A stretch of 64,000 nt of DNA from assembly GCF_008728855.1 (NCBI RefSeq), contig NZ_CP042906.1:2046001-2110000 (forward strand), written 5' to 3'. Shown here in pieces: positions 34,870 through 44,060 of the stretch (position 1 is the first letter of the stretch; the number at the start of each line of letters is the position of its first letter). The DNA comes from Hypericibacter terrae (lineage in GTDB: Bacteria; Pseudomonadota; Alphaproteobacteria; Dongiales; Dongiaceae). The translations under genes were made by a program, and so were the position numbers. Under the pieces are notes generated by a model. The model worked only from the letters and a program-made list of their open reading frames with translations. It was not told where the DNA came from and made no database searches.

Positions 34870-35751
34870 TCAGGGCGCCGCGACCAGCATCTCGACCTTG
34901 GCCTCATCGAGTGCGCGGCGCAGATGGGGCGGGGGTGCCCGGTCGGTGACGATCATGCCGGCATCGCCGAGTGCGCAGATCCGCGCCAGCGCGCGATGAT
35001 CGAATTTGGACCCGTCGCACAGCACGATCACCTGGCGCGCTCGAGCGATGAAGGCGCGCTTCATTTCGGAATCCTCGAGCGCGTAGTCGAAATAGCCGGC
35101 TTCGGTGACGCCCGAGACGCCGAGGAACACGCGGTCGAAATAGTAATCGTTGACCTGGGCAGTGGCCGCCGGGCCGACCACCGCCAGTTCGGCCCCGCGA
35201 AGTTGGCCGCCCAGCAGATAGACCGGGCTCCGGCTGCGGGTGAGGGCGATGGCGGCGCGGAGGTTGTTGGTGAAGACGCGGAGATCGTCGCGAGCGACCA
35301 GCTCCTCTGCGAGGGCCAGGGTCGAGGTGCCGACATCGAGCGCCACGGTTTCGCCGGCGCCGACCAGGCCGGCCGCGGCGCGCGCGATCCGCGCCTTCGC
35401 TGTCGCATTGCGACGGCGGCGCCTTTCGAAGGCCGGCTCTTCCGCATCGTAGGTTTCGCCGCGCGCAGCACTGTCGGATCGGCCGGCTGTGTCGGCGCGC
35501 TCGACCGCCATGGCCATGGCGCCGCCATGGGTGCGGGTCAGAAGCCCGCGCGCTTCCAGTCGCTCCAGATCGCGCCGGATGGTCATGCCGGAGACGCCGA
35601 GCGTAGCGGCGACCTCGGCGACCGAGACGAAGCCGATCCGTTCGACGATCTCGGCAATCCGCGCCTGGCGCGCGCCCGCCAATATCCGGCCCGCCTCGCC
35701 CTCGGTCTGGCGACCCTTCGTCGGAGCCGGCGCGCTTCGCCTCGATGTCAT
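34870..35751 (-). CDS. DeoR/GlpR-family sugar-operon repressor
   Basis: A 293-residue regulator from ATG 35751; the frame is open 11 codons further. After a basic N-terminal extension, the helix-turn-helix reads RIGFVSVAEVAATLGVSG followed by MTIRRDLERLEARGLLTRTHGGA, the defining DeoR signature. The C-terminal effector domain has ETVALDVGTSTLALAEEL, VFTNNLRAAIALT and YLLGGQLRGAELAVVGP, the sugar-phosphate-binding pattern. The domain is interrupted by an Arg-rich stretch (AFERRRRRNATAKARIARAA). It is divergent from the sugar importer operon at 35.9-43.4 kb, which it probably represses until a phosphorylated sugar binds. Confidence 0.9.
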   Translation of the reverse strand: MTSRRSAPAPTKGRQTEGEAGRILAGARQARIAEIVERIGFVSVAEVAATLGVSGMTIRRDLERLEARGLLTRTHGGAMAMAVERADTAGRSDSAARGETYDAEEPAFERRRRRNATAKARIARAAAGLVGAGETVALDVGTSTLALAEELVARDDLRVFTNNLRAAIALTRSRSPVYLLGGQLRGAELAVVGPAATAQVNDYYFDRVFLGVSGVTEAGYFDYALEDSEMKRAFIARARQVIVLCDGSKFDHRALARICALGDAGMIVTDRAPPPHLRRALDEAKVEMLVAAP

Positions 35752-35779
35752 TGGCTTCCATGCCCCCTGGGGCAATTCG

Positions 35780-35800
35780 CACAAATTATAACATATTGTG
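35780..35800. promoter_or_regulatory. Candidate DeoR operator in the divergent promoter region
   Basis: CACAA (35780-35784) and TTGTG (35796-35800) form an inverted repeat around 11 AT-rich bases, 29 bases upstream of the DeoR start. The region 35780-35840 is strongly AT-rich and also contains TTAT-N7-ATAA further right. Assignment rests on position and symmetry only. Confidence 0.4.
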
Positions 35801-35884
35801 GGAGTAGATGTTGTTATTTGTTCGATAATGTGAAAATCTAGGGGTCAGACGGCGGGATGATGGTGCGCGCCGTGGCGGGGATTT

Positions 35885-37000
35885 ATGGCGTCGATCGAAC
35901 TGCGGCATGTCACGAAGCGCTATGGCCACGCGGTTACCGCGGTGCGCGACGTCAGCCTCGAGATTCGCGACGGAGAGTTCATGATCCTGCTGGGGCCTTC
36001 CGGCTGCGGGAAGTCGACGGCGCTGCGCATGATCGCCGGCCTCGAGAGCATCACCGAGGGAGAGATCTATGTCGGCGGCCGTCTCGTCAACGACGTGGCG
36101 CCGCGCGACCGGGACATCGCCGTGGTGTTCCAGAACTACGCGCTCTATCCGCATATGACTGTGGCTGAGAACCTCGCCTTCGGTCTCAAGATGCATGGCC
36201 GGTCCACGGCCGAGATCGGCCCGCAAGTGCAGCGGGTCGCGGCCATGCTGGGGATCGAAGGCTTCCTCGCCCGGAAGCCGGGGGCGCTCTCGGGCGGGCA
36301 GCGCCAGCGCGTGGCGCTGGGCCGGGCGCTGGTCCGCGAGCCTGTGGCGTTTCTGCTCGACGAGCCGCTCTCGAACCTCGATGCGCGGTTGCGGGCGGAT
36401 ATGCGCCTCGAGCTGGTCAAGCTGCATCGGCAGCTCGGCACCACCATCATCCATGTGACGCATGACCAGGTCGAGGCCATGACCATGGGCCAGCGGATCT
36501 GCATCATGAAGGATGGCCAGATGATCCAGGCGGGCGCGCCGCTCGATGTCTATCGCAACCCGGTCAATACCTTCGTCGCCGGATTCCTCGCCAGCCCGCC
36601 GATGAACCTCCTCGAGATGACATTGAGCGCCGGTCCGTCCGGAGCGCCGGTCATGGCGAGCGGCGGCCTTCGTCTGACGGTACCCGACGCCTACGCCCAG
36701 AGCGTCAAGCCCTGGGTCGGCAAGACTGTCATTCTCGGCATCCGATCCGAGGATCTCCACGAGAAGCAGGAGAACGCCGGATGGCAGCCGATCGAAGGCG
36801 ACGTGGTCGCCCTCGAGGCGCTGGGCGCGGAAGTGATCCTGGTGCTGGCGCCGCGAGGGATTCCCGGCAAGGAGATATCGGCCCGGCTCGGCCGAAACTT
36901 TCGCGCCGCCATCGCCAGTAATCAGCGCCTCTTCGTCGACGGCAACGAGATCAGATTGTTCGACCCCGGGACCACAAACGCGATCGCGCGGCGGGCCTAA
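35885..37000 (+). CDS. Sugar ABC importer ATP-binding protein (UgpC/MalK type)
   Basis: A 371-residue ATPase of the carbohydrate-uptake CUT1 type. It has Walker A GPSGCGKSTALRMIAGLE, Q-loop VVFQNYALYPHMTV, signature LSGGQRQRVALGRAL, Walker B VAFLLDEPLSNLDARLR and HVTHDQVEAMTMG, then a C-terminal regulatory OB/TOBE domain of about 130 residues. GGCGGGGATTT precedes the ATG. It opens the operon ATPase, BtpA/SgcQ protein, FGGY kinase, SDR dehydrogenase, permease, binding protein, permease, which reads away from the DeoR gene. Confidence 0.92.
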   Translation: MASIELRHVTKRYGHAVTAVRDVSLEIRDGEFMILLGPSGCGKSTALRMIAGLESITEGEIYVGGRLVNDVAPRDRDIAVVFQNYALYPHMTVAENLAFGLKMHGRSTAEIGPQVQRVAAMLGIEGFLARKPGALSGGQRQRVALGRALVREPVAFLLDEPLSNLDARLRADMRLELVKLHRQLGTTIIHVTHDQVEAMTMGQRICIMKDGQMIQAGAPLDVYRNPVNTFVAGFLASPPMNLLEMTLSAGPSGAPVMASGGLRLTVPDAYAQSVKPWVGKTVILGIRSEDLHEKQENAGWQPIEGDVVALEALGAEVILVLAPRGIPGKEISARLGRNFRAAIASNQRLFVDGNEIRLFDPGTTNAIARRA

Positions 37001-37047
37001 TCCCGGAGACGGGTCCCGGTCCGGCGGAACTTTATGGAGTAGACGTC

Positions 37048-37845
37048 ATGCTCAAGGAAACCTTCGGCAGCCACAAGCCCGTCATCGGCATGGTGCATCT
37101 GCACGCCTTGCCCGGATCGCCGCTCTATGATGCCAAGGGCGGGATCGGTGCCATCATCGACGGGGCCGCCGCCGACATCGAGCGTCTGCAGAAGGGTGGC
37201 GTCGACGCGGTCATGTTCGGCAACGAGAACGACCGGCCCTATCTGCTGAAGGCGACACCGGAGAGCCTGGCGGCCATGGCAGCAGTCATCGGCGCCCTGC
37301 GATCGACGATCAAAATTCCGTTCGGAGCCGATTATCTGTGGGACCCCGTGGCCACAGTGGCGCTCTGTGTCGCGACCCAGGCCCGCTTCGGCCGGGAAAT
37401 CATGACCGGTGTCTTCGAGTCCGACATGGGAACCTGGGAACCCGATTGCGCTGGGGCCCTGCGATTGCGCCATAATCTGGGCCGTGACGACCTGAAGCTG
37501 ATGTTCAACGTCAATGCGGAGTTTGCTTCCTCGGTCGGTACCCGGTCGGTGGCGCAGCGCGCCAAGAGCGCGGTGTTCTCGGCGCTTGCCGATGTGATCC
37601 TGGTGTCGGGGCCGATGACCGGGCAGGCGGCATCGACCAGCGACCTCCGCTCGGCCAAGGAAGCTGTCGGCGATAAGCCGGTCTTCGCCAATACGGGTGT
37701 CAATATCGATACGGTGAAAGAGATCCTCTCGATCGGCGACGGGTGTATCGTCGGCACCCATTTCAAGGTCGACGGCAAGACCTTCAATGCCGTCGATGGC
37801 GATCGTGTGAAGCGTTTCATGGATCTGGTCGGAAAGTCGCGGTAA
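37048..37845 (+). CDS. BtpA/SgcQ-family protein
   Basis: A 265-residue TIM-barrel-like protein. The start KPVIGMVHLHALPGSPLYD is the family signature. KGGVDAVMFGNENDRPYL, NVNAEFASSVGTRSVAQRA, ADVILVSGPMTGQAAS and FANTGVNIDTVKEIL follow, ending with GTHFKVDGK. BtpA is linked to photosystem I stability in cyanobacteria, while SgcQ belongs to a sugar operon in enterobacteria; the latter context fits here. It is probably an enzyme acting on a sugar or sugar phosphate, but no activity can be assigned. It is co-directional with the kinase gene 4 bases downstream. Confidence 0.85.
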   Translation: MLKETFGSHKPVIGMVHLHALPGSPLYDAKGGIGAIIDGAAADIERLQKGGVDAVMFGNENDRPYLLKATPESLAAMAAVIGALRSTIKIPFGADYLWDPVATVALCVATQARFGREIMTGVFESDMGTWEPDCAGALRLRHNLGRDDLKLMFNVNAEFASSVGTRSVAQRAKSAVFSALADVILVSGPMTGQAASTSDLRSAKEAVGDKPVFANTGVNIDTVKEILSIGDGCIVGTHFKVDGKTFNAVDGDRVKRFMDLVGKSR

Positions 37846-37849
37846 CCCG

Positions 37850-39367
37850 ATGGCGGTTCTGCTCGGCCTCGATATCGGCACCACCTCGACGATCGGGATC
37901 CTGATCGACAGCGAGGGCGGGACGCTGGCGACCGCGTCGCGGCCGAGCGAGCTCATCTCGCACCATGCGAGCTGGGCCGAGGAGGATCCCGAGCTCTGGT
38001 GGTCCAATGTCCAGGCGGTCACGGCCGAGCTGCTGGCGCGGACCGGCTTGAAGGGTCGGGACGTCGCAGCCGTGGGTGTCACGGGCATGGTCCCGGCCGT
38101 GGTGCTTCTGGACAGGAATGGCCGGATCCTGCGGCATAGCATTCAGCAGAACGATGCCCGCGCGACCCGCGAGATCGACGCGATGCGCCAGGCCATCGAT
38201 CCCGAGCGCTTCTTCCGCCTGACCGGGGGCAGCATCAACCAGCAGCTGGTGGCGCCGAAGCTGCGATGGCTGGAGCGCCATGAGCCCGAGGTCTTCCGGT
38301 CGATCGCGACCGTGTTCGGTTCTTACGATTTCATCGCCTACCGCCTGACCGGGGCGCGCCATGTGGAGCATAACTGGGCCCTCGAGTCCGGCCTGATGGA
38401 TTTCGGCAAGCGGCGTTTTGCCGAGGAATTGGTGGCGGCGGCGGGTGTCGATCCCGACGTGTTCCCGTCGATCCGCCAATCTCACGAGCTGATCGGAACG
38501 ATCAGCGAGGCTGCGGCCGTCGCTACCGGCCTTGCGGCAGGGACGCCGGTCGTGGCGGGCTGTGCCGACCACGTTGCCTCGGCCTATGTCGCGGGTGCCG
38601 CGGAAGATGGCGATCTCGTGCTCAAATTCGGGGGCGCCGGCGACATCCTGCTGTCGACCGCCAAGCCGGTCACCGATCCGCGCCTCTTCATCGACTATCA
38701 CGTCATTCCCGATCACTATTTCAGCAATGGCTGCACCGCGACCTCCGGCAGCCTGCTCAAATGGATCGTCAGGGAACTGGCGGCGGGCGAGGAGCCCAAG
38801 GCCGCGGCGGCCGGTGTCTCGATCTTCTCCTGGCTCGATCGTCTGGCCGCGGAAGTCCCGGCCGGCGCCGAAGGGCTGGTGCTTTTGCCCTACTTCCTCG
38901 GCGAGAAGACGCCGCTGCATGACCCTTACGCGCGCGGCACCATCGTCGGGCTTGGGCTGCATCATCGCCTGGCCCATATCTGGCGCGCCGCGCTCGAAGG
39001 GGTGATCTTCGGCTTCCGCCACCATGTCGAGGTCTTCACCGAGCGTGGCCTTGCGGTGAAGCGCGTCTTTGCCTGCGACGGCGGGGCCGTCAGCGATCTC
39101 TGGCTGCAGATCGCGGCCGATGCGATCGGTCGGCCGGTGCAGCGGATCGAGCATCATCCGGGCTCCTGTCTGGGTGCTGCCTATGTCGCGGGCGTTGGCG
39201 CGGGCCTGATGAATTCCTTCTCAGGCGTTAGCCGTTATGTGGCCGGAGGGCGCGTGTTCGAACCGCGCCCGGCGCAGACCGCGATCTATGACCGGGCTTA
39301 CGCCAATTTCCGCGAGACCTATGAACGGCTGAAGACGCTTTATCCGAAGCTGGAACGGAATGACTGA
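37850..39367 (+). CDS. FGGY-family carbohydrate kinase
   Basis: A 505-residue kinase of the xylulokinase/gluconokinase group, phosphorylating a sugar or sugar alcohol with ATP. LLGLDIGTTSTIGILID is the N-terminal phosphate-binding loop. GVTGMVPAVVLLDRNGRIL, the substrate-contact region GCADHVASAYVAGAAEDG and the C-terminal FACDGGAVSDLWLQIAAD and GSCLGAAYVAG complete the two-domain fold. It starts 4 bases after the BtpA/SgcQ stop. The product probably serves as the effector sensed by the DeoR regulator. The exact sugar is unknown. Confidence 0.9.
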   Translation: MAVLLGLDIGTTSTIGILIDSEGGTLATASRPSELISHHASWAEEDPELWWSNVQAVTAELLARTGLKGRDVAAVGVTGMVPAVVLLDRNGRILRHSIQQNDARATREIDAMRQAIDPERFFRLTGGSINQQLVAPKLRWLERHEPEVFRSIATVFGSYDFIAYRLTGARHVEHNWALESGLMDFGKRRFAEELVAAAGVDPDVFPSIRQSHELIGTISEAAAVATGLAAGTPVVAGCADHVASAYVAGAAEDGDLVLKFGGAGDILLSTAKPVTDPRLFIDYHVIPDHYFSNGCTATSGSLLKWIVRELAAGEEPKAAAAGVSIFSWLDRLAAEVPAGAEGLVLLPYFLGEKTPLHDPYARGTIVGLGLHHRLAHIWRAALEGVIFGFRHHVEVFTERGLAVKRVFACDGGAVSDLWLQIAADAIGRPVQRIEHHPGSCLGAAYVAGVGAGLMNSFSGVSRYVAGGRVFEPRPAQTAIYDRAYANFRETYERLKTLYPKLERND

Positions 39368-39394
39368 CGGGCTGGGATTGAGGAGACACCGACC

Positions 39395-40177
39395 ATGATC
39401 AACGCCAAGCTGCTCGAAGGCCGTCTCGCCCTGGTGACCGGCGGCGGCTCTGGAATCGGCCGTGCGATCGTGGCGGCGCTCGCGGGCGCTGGCGCCCGGG
39501 TTTTCGTGACCGACAAGAACGGTGAAGCGGCAGCCGCCGTGGCGCGCGAGTTCGACCGCAAGCCGCTCTCGGCCGCCCTCGACGTGACCGACGCGGCCGC
39601 GACCGCCCAAGTCTTCGACGAGGTCTGGAAGCGGCTGGGCGGGCTTGACATCGTCTGCGCCAATGCCGGCATCTCGACCATGAATCAGGTGGTGGATATC
39701 ACCGAGGCCGAATGGGACGCCAATATGGACGTCAACGCCAAGGGCGTGTTCCTGACCAACCAGGCGGCGGTCAGGCGCTGGCGCCAGGCCGATCGGCCGG
39801 GCGTCATCGTCAATACCGCGTCGCTGGCGGCCAAGGTCGGCGCGCCGCTGTTGGCCCACTATTCTGCCAGCAAGTTCGCGGTGCTGGGATTTACCCAGGC
39901 CCTGGCGCGCGAGGTGTCGAAGCATGGCATCCGCGTCAATTGCGTCTGCCCCGGCTTCGTGCGCACCGGCATGCAGGAGCGCGAGATCGTCTGGGAGGCA
40001 AAGCTGCGCGGCATGACGCCCGAGGCCGTGCGCCAGGAATATATCTCGCTGACGCCGCTGGGCCGGATCGAGGAGCCCGAGGATGTGGCCGATATCGTCC
40101 TGTTCCTGGCCAGCGACCTGTCGCGCTTTCTCACGGGCGAGGCGGTCAATGCCAGTGGTGGCGTGTCGATGGATTGA
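39395..40177 (+). CDS. Short-chain dehydrogenase (SDR), sugar/polyol type
   Basis: A 260-residue classical SDR. TGGGSGIG near residues 15-22 is the cofactor motif, VCANAG the NNAG equivalent, and the catalytic set is Asn in NMDVNAKG, Ser in VNTASLAA and Tyr/Lys in HYSASKFAVLG. Asp at the end of the second strand (VFVTDKNG) suggests NAD(H). The C-terminus ends LTGEAVNASGGVSMD as usual. It probably oxidises a polyol or sugar brought in by the surrounding importer. It lies 27 bases after the kinase gene and 45 before the permease gene. Confidence 0.9.
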   Translation: MINAKLLEGRLALVTGGGSGIGRAIVAALAGAGARVFVTDKNGEAAAAVAREFDRKPLSAALDVTDAAATAQVFDEVWKRLGGLDIVCANAGISTMNQVVDITEAEWDANMDVNAKGVFLTNQAAVRRWRQADRPGVIVNTASLAAKVGAPLLAHYSASKFAVLGFTQALAREVSKHGIRVNCVCPGFVRTGMQEREIVWEAKLRGMTPEAVRQEYISLTPLGRIEEPEDVADIVLFLASDLSRFLTGEAVNASGGVSMD

Positions 40178-40222
40178 GGCGGGAAGCAGGATGGTTTCGA
40201 TGAGCAGCGGGATACAGGCGCC

Positions 40223-41029
40223 ATGAAGAAGGGCAGGAATATCGTCCCGCATCTGCTCCTGGTGCTGTTCTCGCTCTATATCCTGCTGCCGCCGCTCTGG
40301 GTGCTGCGCACCAGCTTCGTGCCGGATTCGCTCGCTTACCAGACATCGCTCTTTCCGGGGCTGACGCTCGCCAATTACGTCAAGCTCTTCGCCAAGGACG
40401 ATTTCGCGCTGGCCTATCAGGACAGCTTCATGGCGGCGCTGGGCTCGACCTTGCTGGCCCTGCCGCTGGCGGCGATGACAGGCTATGCCTTCGCGCGCTT
40501 CCGCACGGGCGGGCAGGCGAGCCGGTTCATCGTGCTGGCGACCCAGATGCTGCCGCCGGTCGCGATCGTGCTGCCGGTCTTCGCGATCTTCCGCTTGGCG
40601 GGCCTGACCAACTCGGTGCCGGGCCTGATGATCGCCTATGCCGCCGTCAATCTCCCCTTCCTCACCTGGATCTTGATGGGCTTCTTCGAGGGCGTGCCGG
40701 TCGAGCTGGAATGGGCGGCCATGACCGATGGCGCCACAGCCTGGGGCGCCTTCTGGCGCATCGTGATCCCGGTCTCGCTGCCGGGCCTTGCTGCGGCCGG
40801 CGTGCTGGGCTTCATCCTGGCCTGGAACGAGTTCCTCTTCGCCCTGGTCCTGACCGGCCCGACGACCGCCACGATCCCGGTCGCGCTCTCAGGGCTTCAA
40901 TCGCAGAACGGCGTGCAGATCGCCGAGGTGTCGGCCGGCGTGGTGCTGGGCGTGGCGCCGCTGCTGATCGCTTCGCGCTTCATCCAGAGATATCTCGTCA
41001 GCGGATTGACCTTTGGCGCGATCAAGTAA
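40223..41029 (+). CDS. Sugar ABC importer permease, MalG/UgpE type
   Basis: A 268-residue inner-membrane protein with about six hydrophobic spans. It contains LAALPLAAMTGYAFARF-like sequence early (written LALPLAAMTGYAFARFRTGG in the protein), and the EAA loop reads VELEWAAMTDGATAWGAFWR followed by IVIPVSLPGLAA. It ends VSGLTFGAIK, typical of the MalG group. The partner permease of MalF type is not adjacent but lies after the binding-protein gene at 42491, an order reversed from the usual binding protein, MalF, MalG. Confidence 0.88.
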   Translation: MKKGRNIVPHLLLVLFSLYILLPPLWVLRTSFVPDSLAYQTSLFPGLTLANYVKLFAKDDFALAYQDSFMAALGSTLLALPLAAMTGYAFARFRTGGQASRFIVLATQMLPPVAIVLPVFAIFRLAGLTNSVPGLMIAYAAVNLPFLTWILMGFFEGVPVELEWAAMTDGATAWGAFWRIVIPVSLPGLAAAGVLGFILAWNEFLFALVLTGPTTATIPVALSGLQSQNGVQIAEVSAGVVLGVAPLLIASRFIQRYLVSGLTFGAIK

Positions 41030-41131
41030 GGGAGCGTTCGTACCAACACCATTACCGGCCCAGATCCAAGCCCGGCGGAACCAAGCCGGGTACAACGAGA
41101 GTCGATCGATCAGACACAAGGGAGGATACCC

Positions 41132-42424
41132 ATGAGGTTCAGACATTTGACGGCCTGGCTCGGCGGCATTTCGCTCGCCGCGCTCATGACGACGGGAACG
41201 ACGGTCGCCCATGCCGACCAGATCACGCTCCATGCCTTGATGGAGGACGTGCCGGAGACGCAGATCATCGAGGCGATGCTGCCGCAGTTCGAGAAGGACA
41301 CCGGCATCAAGGTCGAGTTCCAGAAGCTGGTCTATTCGGAGATGCACGACAAGCTGGTGACGCAGCTCACCGGCAGCAGCAGCTACTACAATGTGCTCGA
41401 GGTCGATTTTCTCTGGGCCGGCGAGTTTCCCGAAGCCGGCTGGCTCGCCGACCTGAAGCCCTTCGTCGACAAGAGCGGCTTCGATCTCAAGCCCTTCTTC
41501 CCCTCCATGCTCGATCTGGTCGGGAACCATAAGGGCACGCTCTATATGATCCCCATGTACAACTACTCGATGGGGCTCATCTATCGCACCGACCTGCTGG
41601 CCGATGCGAAGCTGGCGGCGGCCTACAAGACCGCGACCGGCAAGGACCTCGCTCTGCCGACCTCGCTCGCCGACTATGTGGCGCTCAGCAAGTTCATGAA
41701 AGCCAGTGGCGGCGTCGCCGGGTCGGCGATGCAGGGCCAGCGTGGCGACCCCAACAGCATGGAGTTCTCGAACTATCTCTTCTCCGCCGGCGGTGCCTAT
41801 CTCGACAAGGACCGCAAGGTGGTGCTGAACAGCCCCGAGGGCCTGAAGGCGCTCGAACTCTATGTCGACAACATCAAGAATGGCGCCCAGCAGGGCGCGC
41901 TCTCGGCCACGCTCGACGACACCTACCGCCTGATGTGCGACGGCAAGGCCTTCAGCATGGTCACCTATTGGTGGATGCTGCCGCAGCTCGACAACAAGGA
42001 GAAATGCCCCAACGTCGCCGGCAAGGTGGCGCTCGCGGTGATGCCGGGCGGGCATGGCGAAAGCGGCGGCTGGGGCTGGGCCATTCCGAAGAACGAGAGT
42101 CCCGAGCTGCAGGAAGCGGCGTGGAAGTTCATCAGCTGGGTCCAGGGCGAGAAGATCTCGATCGCCCGCGCCCTCGAGGGTCATGCGCCGGTCCGCAGCG
42201 ACACCTATGAGAACAAGGACGTGCTCGCGAAGTTCCCCTTCTATAAGCAGGCGCTGGACGTGGTGGCGAGCGGGGATGCCTTCCCGATCTTCGCCTATTC
42301 GGCGCAATACGAGGATGTGCTGGGCCGTCAGCTCTCGCTGGCGGGCTCGGGCGAGTCCAAGCCGGCCGATGCGCTCAAGGAAGCGGCGGATGGGCTGGAC
42401 GGCCTGATGAAGAAAGCGCAGTAG
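41132..42424 (+). CDS. Periplasmic sugar-binding protein of the DeoR-linked importer
   Basis: A 430-residue extracellular solute-binding protein, cluster of maltose/glycerol-3-phosphate-type proteins. GGGAGGATACCC precedes the ATG. The signal peptide (LGGISLAALMTTGTTVAHA) is cleaved near residue 28. The mature protein begins DQITLHALMEDVPETQII and has EKDTGIKVEFQKLVYSEMHD, YMIPMYNYSMGLIYRTDLL and GWGWAIPKNESPELQEAAWK, typical of the family. A terminator-like hairpin lies 13 bases after its stop. The ligand is a carbohydrate by family, not identified. Confidence 0.88.
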   Translation: MRFRHLTAWLGGISLAALMTTGTTVAHADQITLHALMEDVPETQIIEAMLPQFEKDTGIKVEFQKLVYSEMHDKLVTQLTGSSSYYNVLEVDFLWAGEFPEAGWLADLKPFVDKSGFDLKPFFPSMLDLVGNHKGTLYMIPMYNYSMGLIYRTDLLADAKLAAAYKTATGKDLALPTSLADYVALSKFMKASGGVAGSAMQGQRGDPNSMEFSNYLFSAGGAYLDKDRKVVLNSPEGLKALELYVDNIKNGAQQGALSATLDDTYRLMCDGKAFSMVTYWWMLPQLDNKEKCPNVAGKVALAVMPGGHGESGGWGWAIPKNESPELQEAAWKFISWVQGEKISIARALEGHAPVRSDTYENKDVLAKFPFYKQALDVVASGDAFPIFAYSAQYEDVLGRQLSLAGSGESKPADALKEAADGLDGLMKKAQ

Positions 42425-42437
42425 CGACCCCGGGTGC

Positions 42438-42475
42438 CGGCGGAGTCCCGTTTTGGGCCTCCGCCGATACCTTCA
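42438..42475 (+). terminator. Intra-operon hairpin after the binding-protein gene
   Basis: CGGCGGAG (42438-42445) pairs with CTCCGCCG (42459-42466); inside, CCC and GGG pair across a GTTTT loop. ATACCTTCATT follows. It lies between the binding-protein stop and the MalF-type permease start at 42491, as in the other importers here. Confidence 0.7.
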
Positions 42476-42490
42476 TTCCCGAAGGACTCC

Positions 42491-43396
42491 ATGACCGATC
42501 TGGCGATAGGAACGGCGCGGCCAAGGCGAACGAGGGACCGGTGGGCCGTCACTGGCTGGAAGTTCGCGCTGCCGGGCCTGTCGGTGATCGCCATCGTAAT
42601 GGGATTTCCGCTGGCCTATGCGGTGCTGCTTTCGATTTCGAGCTTCACGTTGCTGCATCCGAAGCTGTTGCCCTTCGTGGGCATCGAGAATTTCGCCACC
42701 GTGATGGCCGACGAGTATTTCTGGAACTCGGTCTGGCTCACGATCAAATATTCCGGCATCACTGTCTCGGCCGAGTTTCTGCTGGGGCTGGCCGTCGCCC
42801 TCATGCTCAATCGCGTGGTGCGTCTCAAGGCGGTCTACTTCGCCGTGCTCACGATTCCGATGGCGATGTCGCCGGTCAGCGTGGCGCTGATCTGGCATAT
42901 GCTGCTGCAGCCCAATCTCGGCATCGTCAATCGCCTGTTCGAGCTTTTCGGCCATCCGGGGTTCGATTGGCTGGGCTCTACCGGGCTCGCCTTCTGGTCG
43001 GTGGTCTTCATCGACGTCTGGCAGCAGGTCTCCTTCGTGATCCTGATCCTGGCCGCCGGCCTGGCCTCGCTGCCGCATGAGCCCTACGAGGCCGCCTCGG
43101 TCGACGGCGCCAAGGAGTGGCAGAAATTCTGGTACCTGACCCTGCCGATGCTGCGGCCGATCGCGGCCATCGCCATCATCATCCAGCTCATCAACGAGTT
43201 CCGGACCTACGATCTGGTCTATGTGCTGACCAAGGGCGGGCCCGGCATCTCGACCGACCTGCTCAGCTACTTCGCCTATAAGCGCGCCTTCCTCGGCCTC
43301 AGCATCAATGAAGGCTCGGCGGCTTCCTTCGTGCTGCTGGGCATGGTGCTGGCGCTGACGGTGCTGTTCTTCCGGATCATCACGCGCAAGGGATAG
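42491..43396 (+). CDS. Sugar ABC importer permease, MalF/UgpA type
   Basis: A 301-residue inner-membrane permease. ATG 42491 follows GAAGGA at good spacing; the frame is open from GTG 42434, but that part is the hairpin region. It has about six hydrophobic segments, YPFAYA-like start replaced by GFPLAYAVLLSISSFTLL, and the EAA loop EPYEAASVDGAKEWQKFW followed by LTLPMLRPIAA. It ends with the family's late segment YDLVYVLTKGGPGISTDLL and a final membrane span. It is the last gene of the DeoR-linked operon. Confidence 0.88.
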   Translation: MTDLAIGTARPRRTRDRWAVTGWKFALPGLSVIAIVMGFPLAYAVLLSISSFTLLHPKLLPFVGIENFATVMADEYFWNSVWLTIKYSGITVSAEFLLGLAVALMLNRVVRLKAVYFAVLTIPMAMSPVSVALIWHMLLQPNLGIVNRLFELFGHPGFDWLGSTGLAFWSVVFIDVWQQVSFVILILAAGLASLPHEPYEAASVDGAKEWQKFWYLTLPMLRPIAAIAIIIQLINEFRTYDLVYVLTKGGPGISTDLLSYFAYKRAFLGLSINEGSAASFVLLGMVLALTVLFFRIITRKG

Positions 43397-43420
43397 CGGT
43401 GGCGATCGTCTGGCCTCCGG

Positions 43421-44056
43421 TCACCGTTTGTCGGTCGTTAGGTGATCGAGAAACCAGCGGCGCGCATGATCGGTGACCAACTCGAGCGCGCCCGGCTCCT
43501 CGAACAGATGGGTGGCGCCGGGGACGGTCAACAGAGATTTCTCGCACCGCAACGCTTCCAGGGCCTGCCAATTGAGTGCGAGCACGTCGCGGTCCTGCTC
43601 GCCGACGATCAGCAGGGTCGGGGCCCGGACCTGGGGCAGCGCGGGCATGGCGAGGTCGGGGCGTCCGCCGCGCGATACGACGGCCTGGACCGGCGAGCCC
43701 GGCTCCGCGGCTGCCATCAGGGCCGCCGCGGCGCCCGTGCTGGCGCCGAAATAGCCAAGGGAGAGATCGTGACAGTCCGGGCGCGCCTTCAGCCACGCGG
43801 TTGCCGCCGATAGGCGCACCGCCAGCAGGCCGATATCGAAGACCAGGCGGCGATCCCTGCCTTCATCGGCGCGCAGGAGATCGAAGAGCAGGGTCGCCAG
43901 GCCGGAGGCGCGCAAGGCATCCGCCACCTGCCTGTTGCGCGGGCTCAGGCGGCTGCTGCCGCTGCCATGGGCGAAGATGACGAGAGCCGTGGCGCGGAGC
44001 GGGATGTCGAGCGACCCTTCCAACCCGAACGGGGGAATGGTGATGGATTGCGACAT
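43421..44056 (-). CDS. Alpha/beta hydrolase (dienelactone-hydrolase-like)
   Basis: A 211-residue cytoplasmic hydrolase with a recognisable triad: nucleophile Ser106 in GYFGASTGAA, an acid in LLIVGEQDRDVL (Asp155 or Asp157) and His183 in VPGATHLFEEPG. The early VIFAHGSGSSRLSPRNRQVA gives the oxyanion loop. Similar short hydrolases are often fused or linked to phosphoribosyltransferases; here it stands alone. It is the last gene of a minus-strand group (glucokinase, ChaB, DUF3775 protein, this gene) and begins 4 bases after the DUF3775 stop. Confidence 0.85.
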   Translation of the reverse strand: MSQSITIPPFGLEGSLDIPLRATALVIFAHGSGSSRLSPRNRQVADALRASGLATLLFDLLRADEGRDRRLVFDIGLLAVRLSAATAWLKARPDCHDLSLGYFGASTGAAAALMAAAEPGSPVQAVVSRGGRPDLAMPALPQVRAPTLLIVGEQDRDVLALNWQALEALRCEKSLLTVPGATHLFEEPGALELVTDHARRWFLDHLTTDKR

Positions 44057-44060
44057 GACC

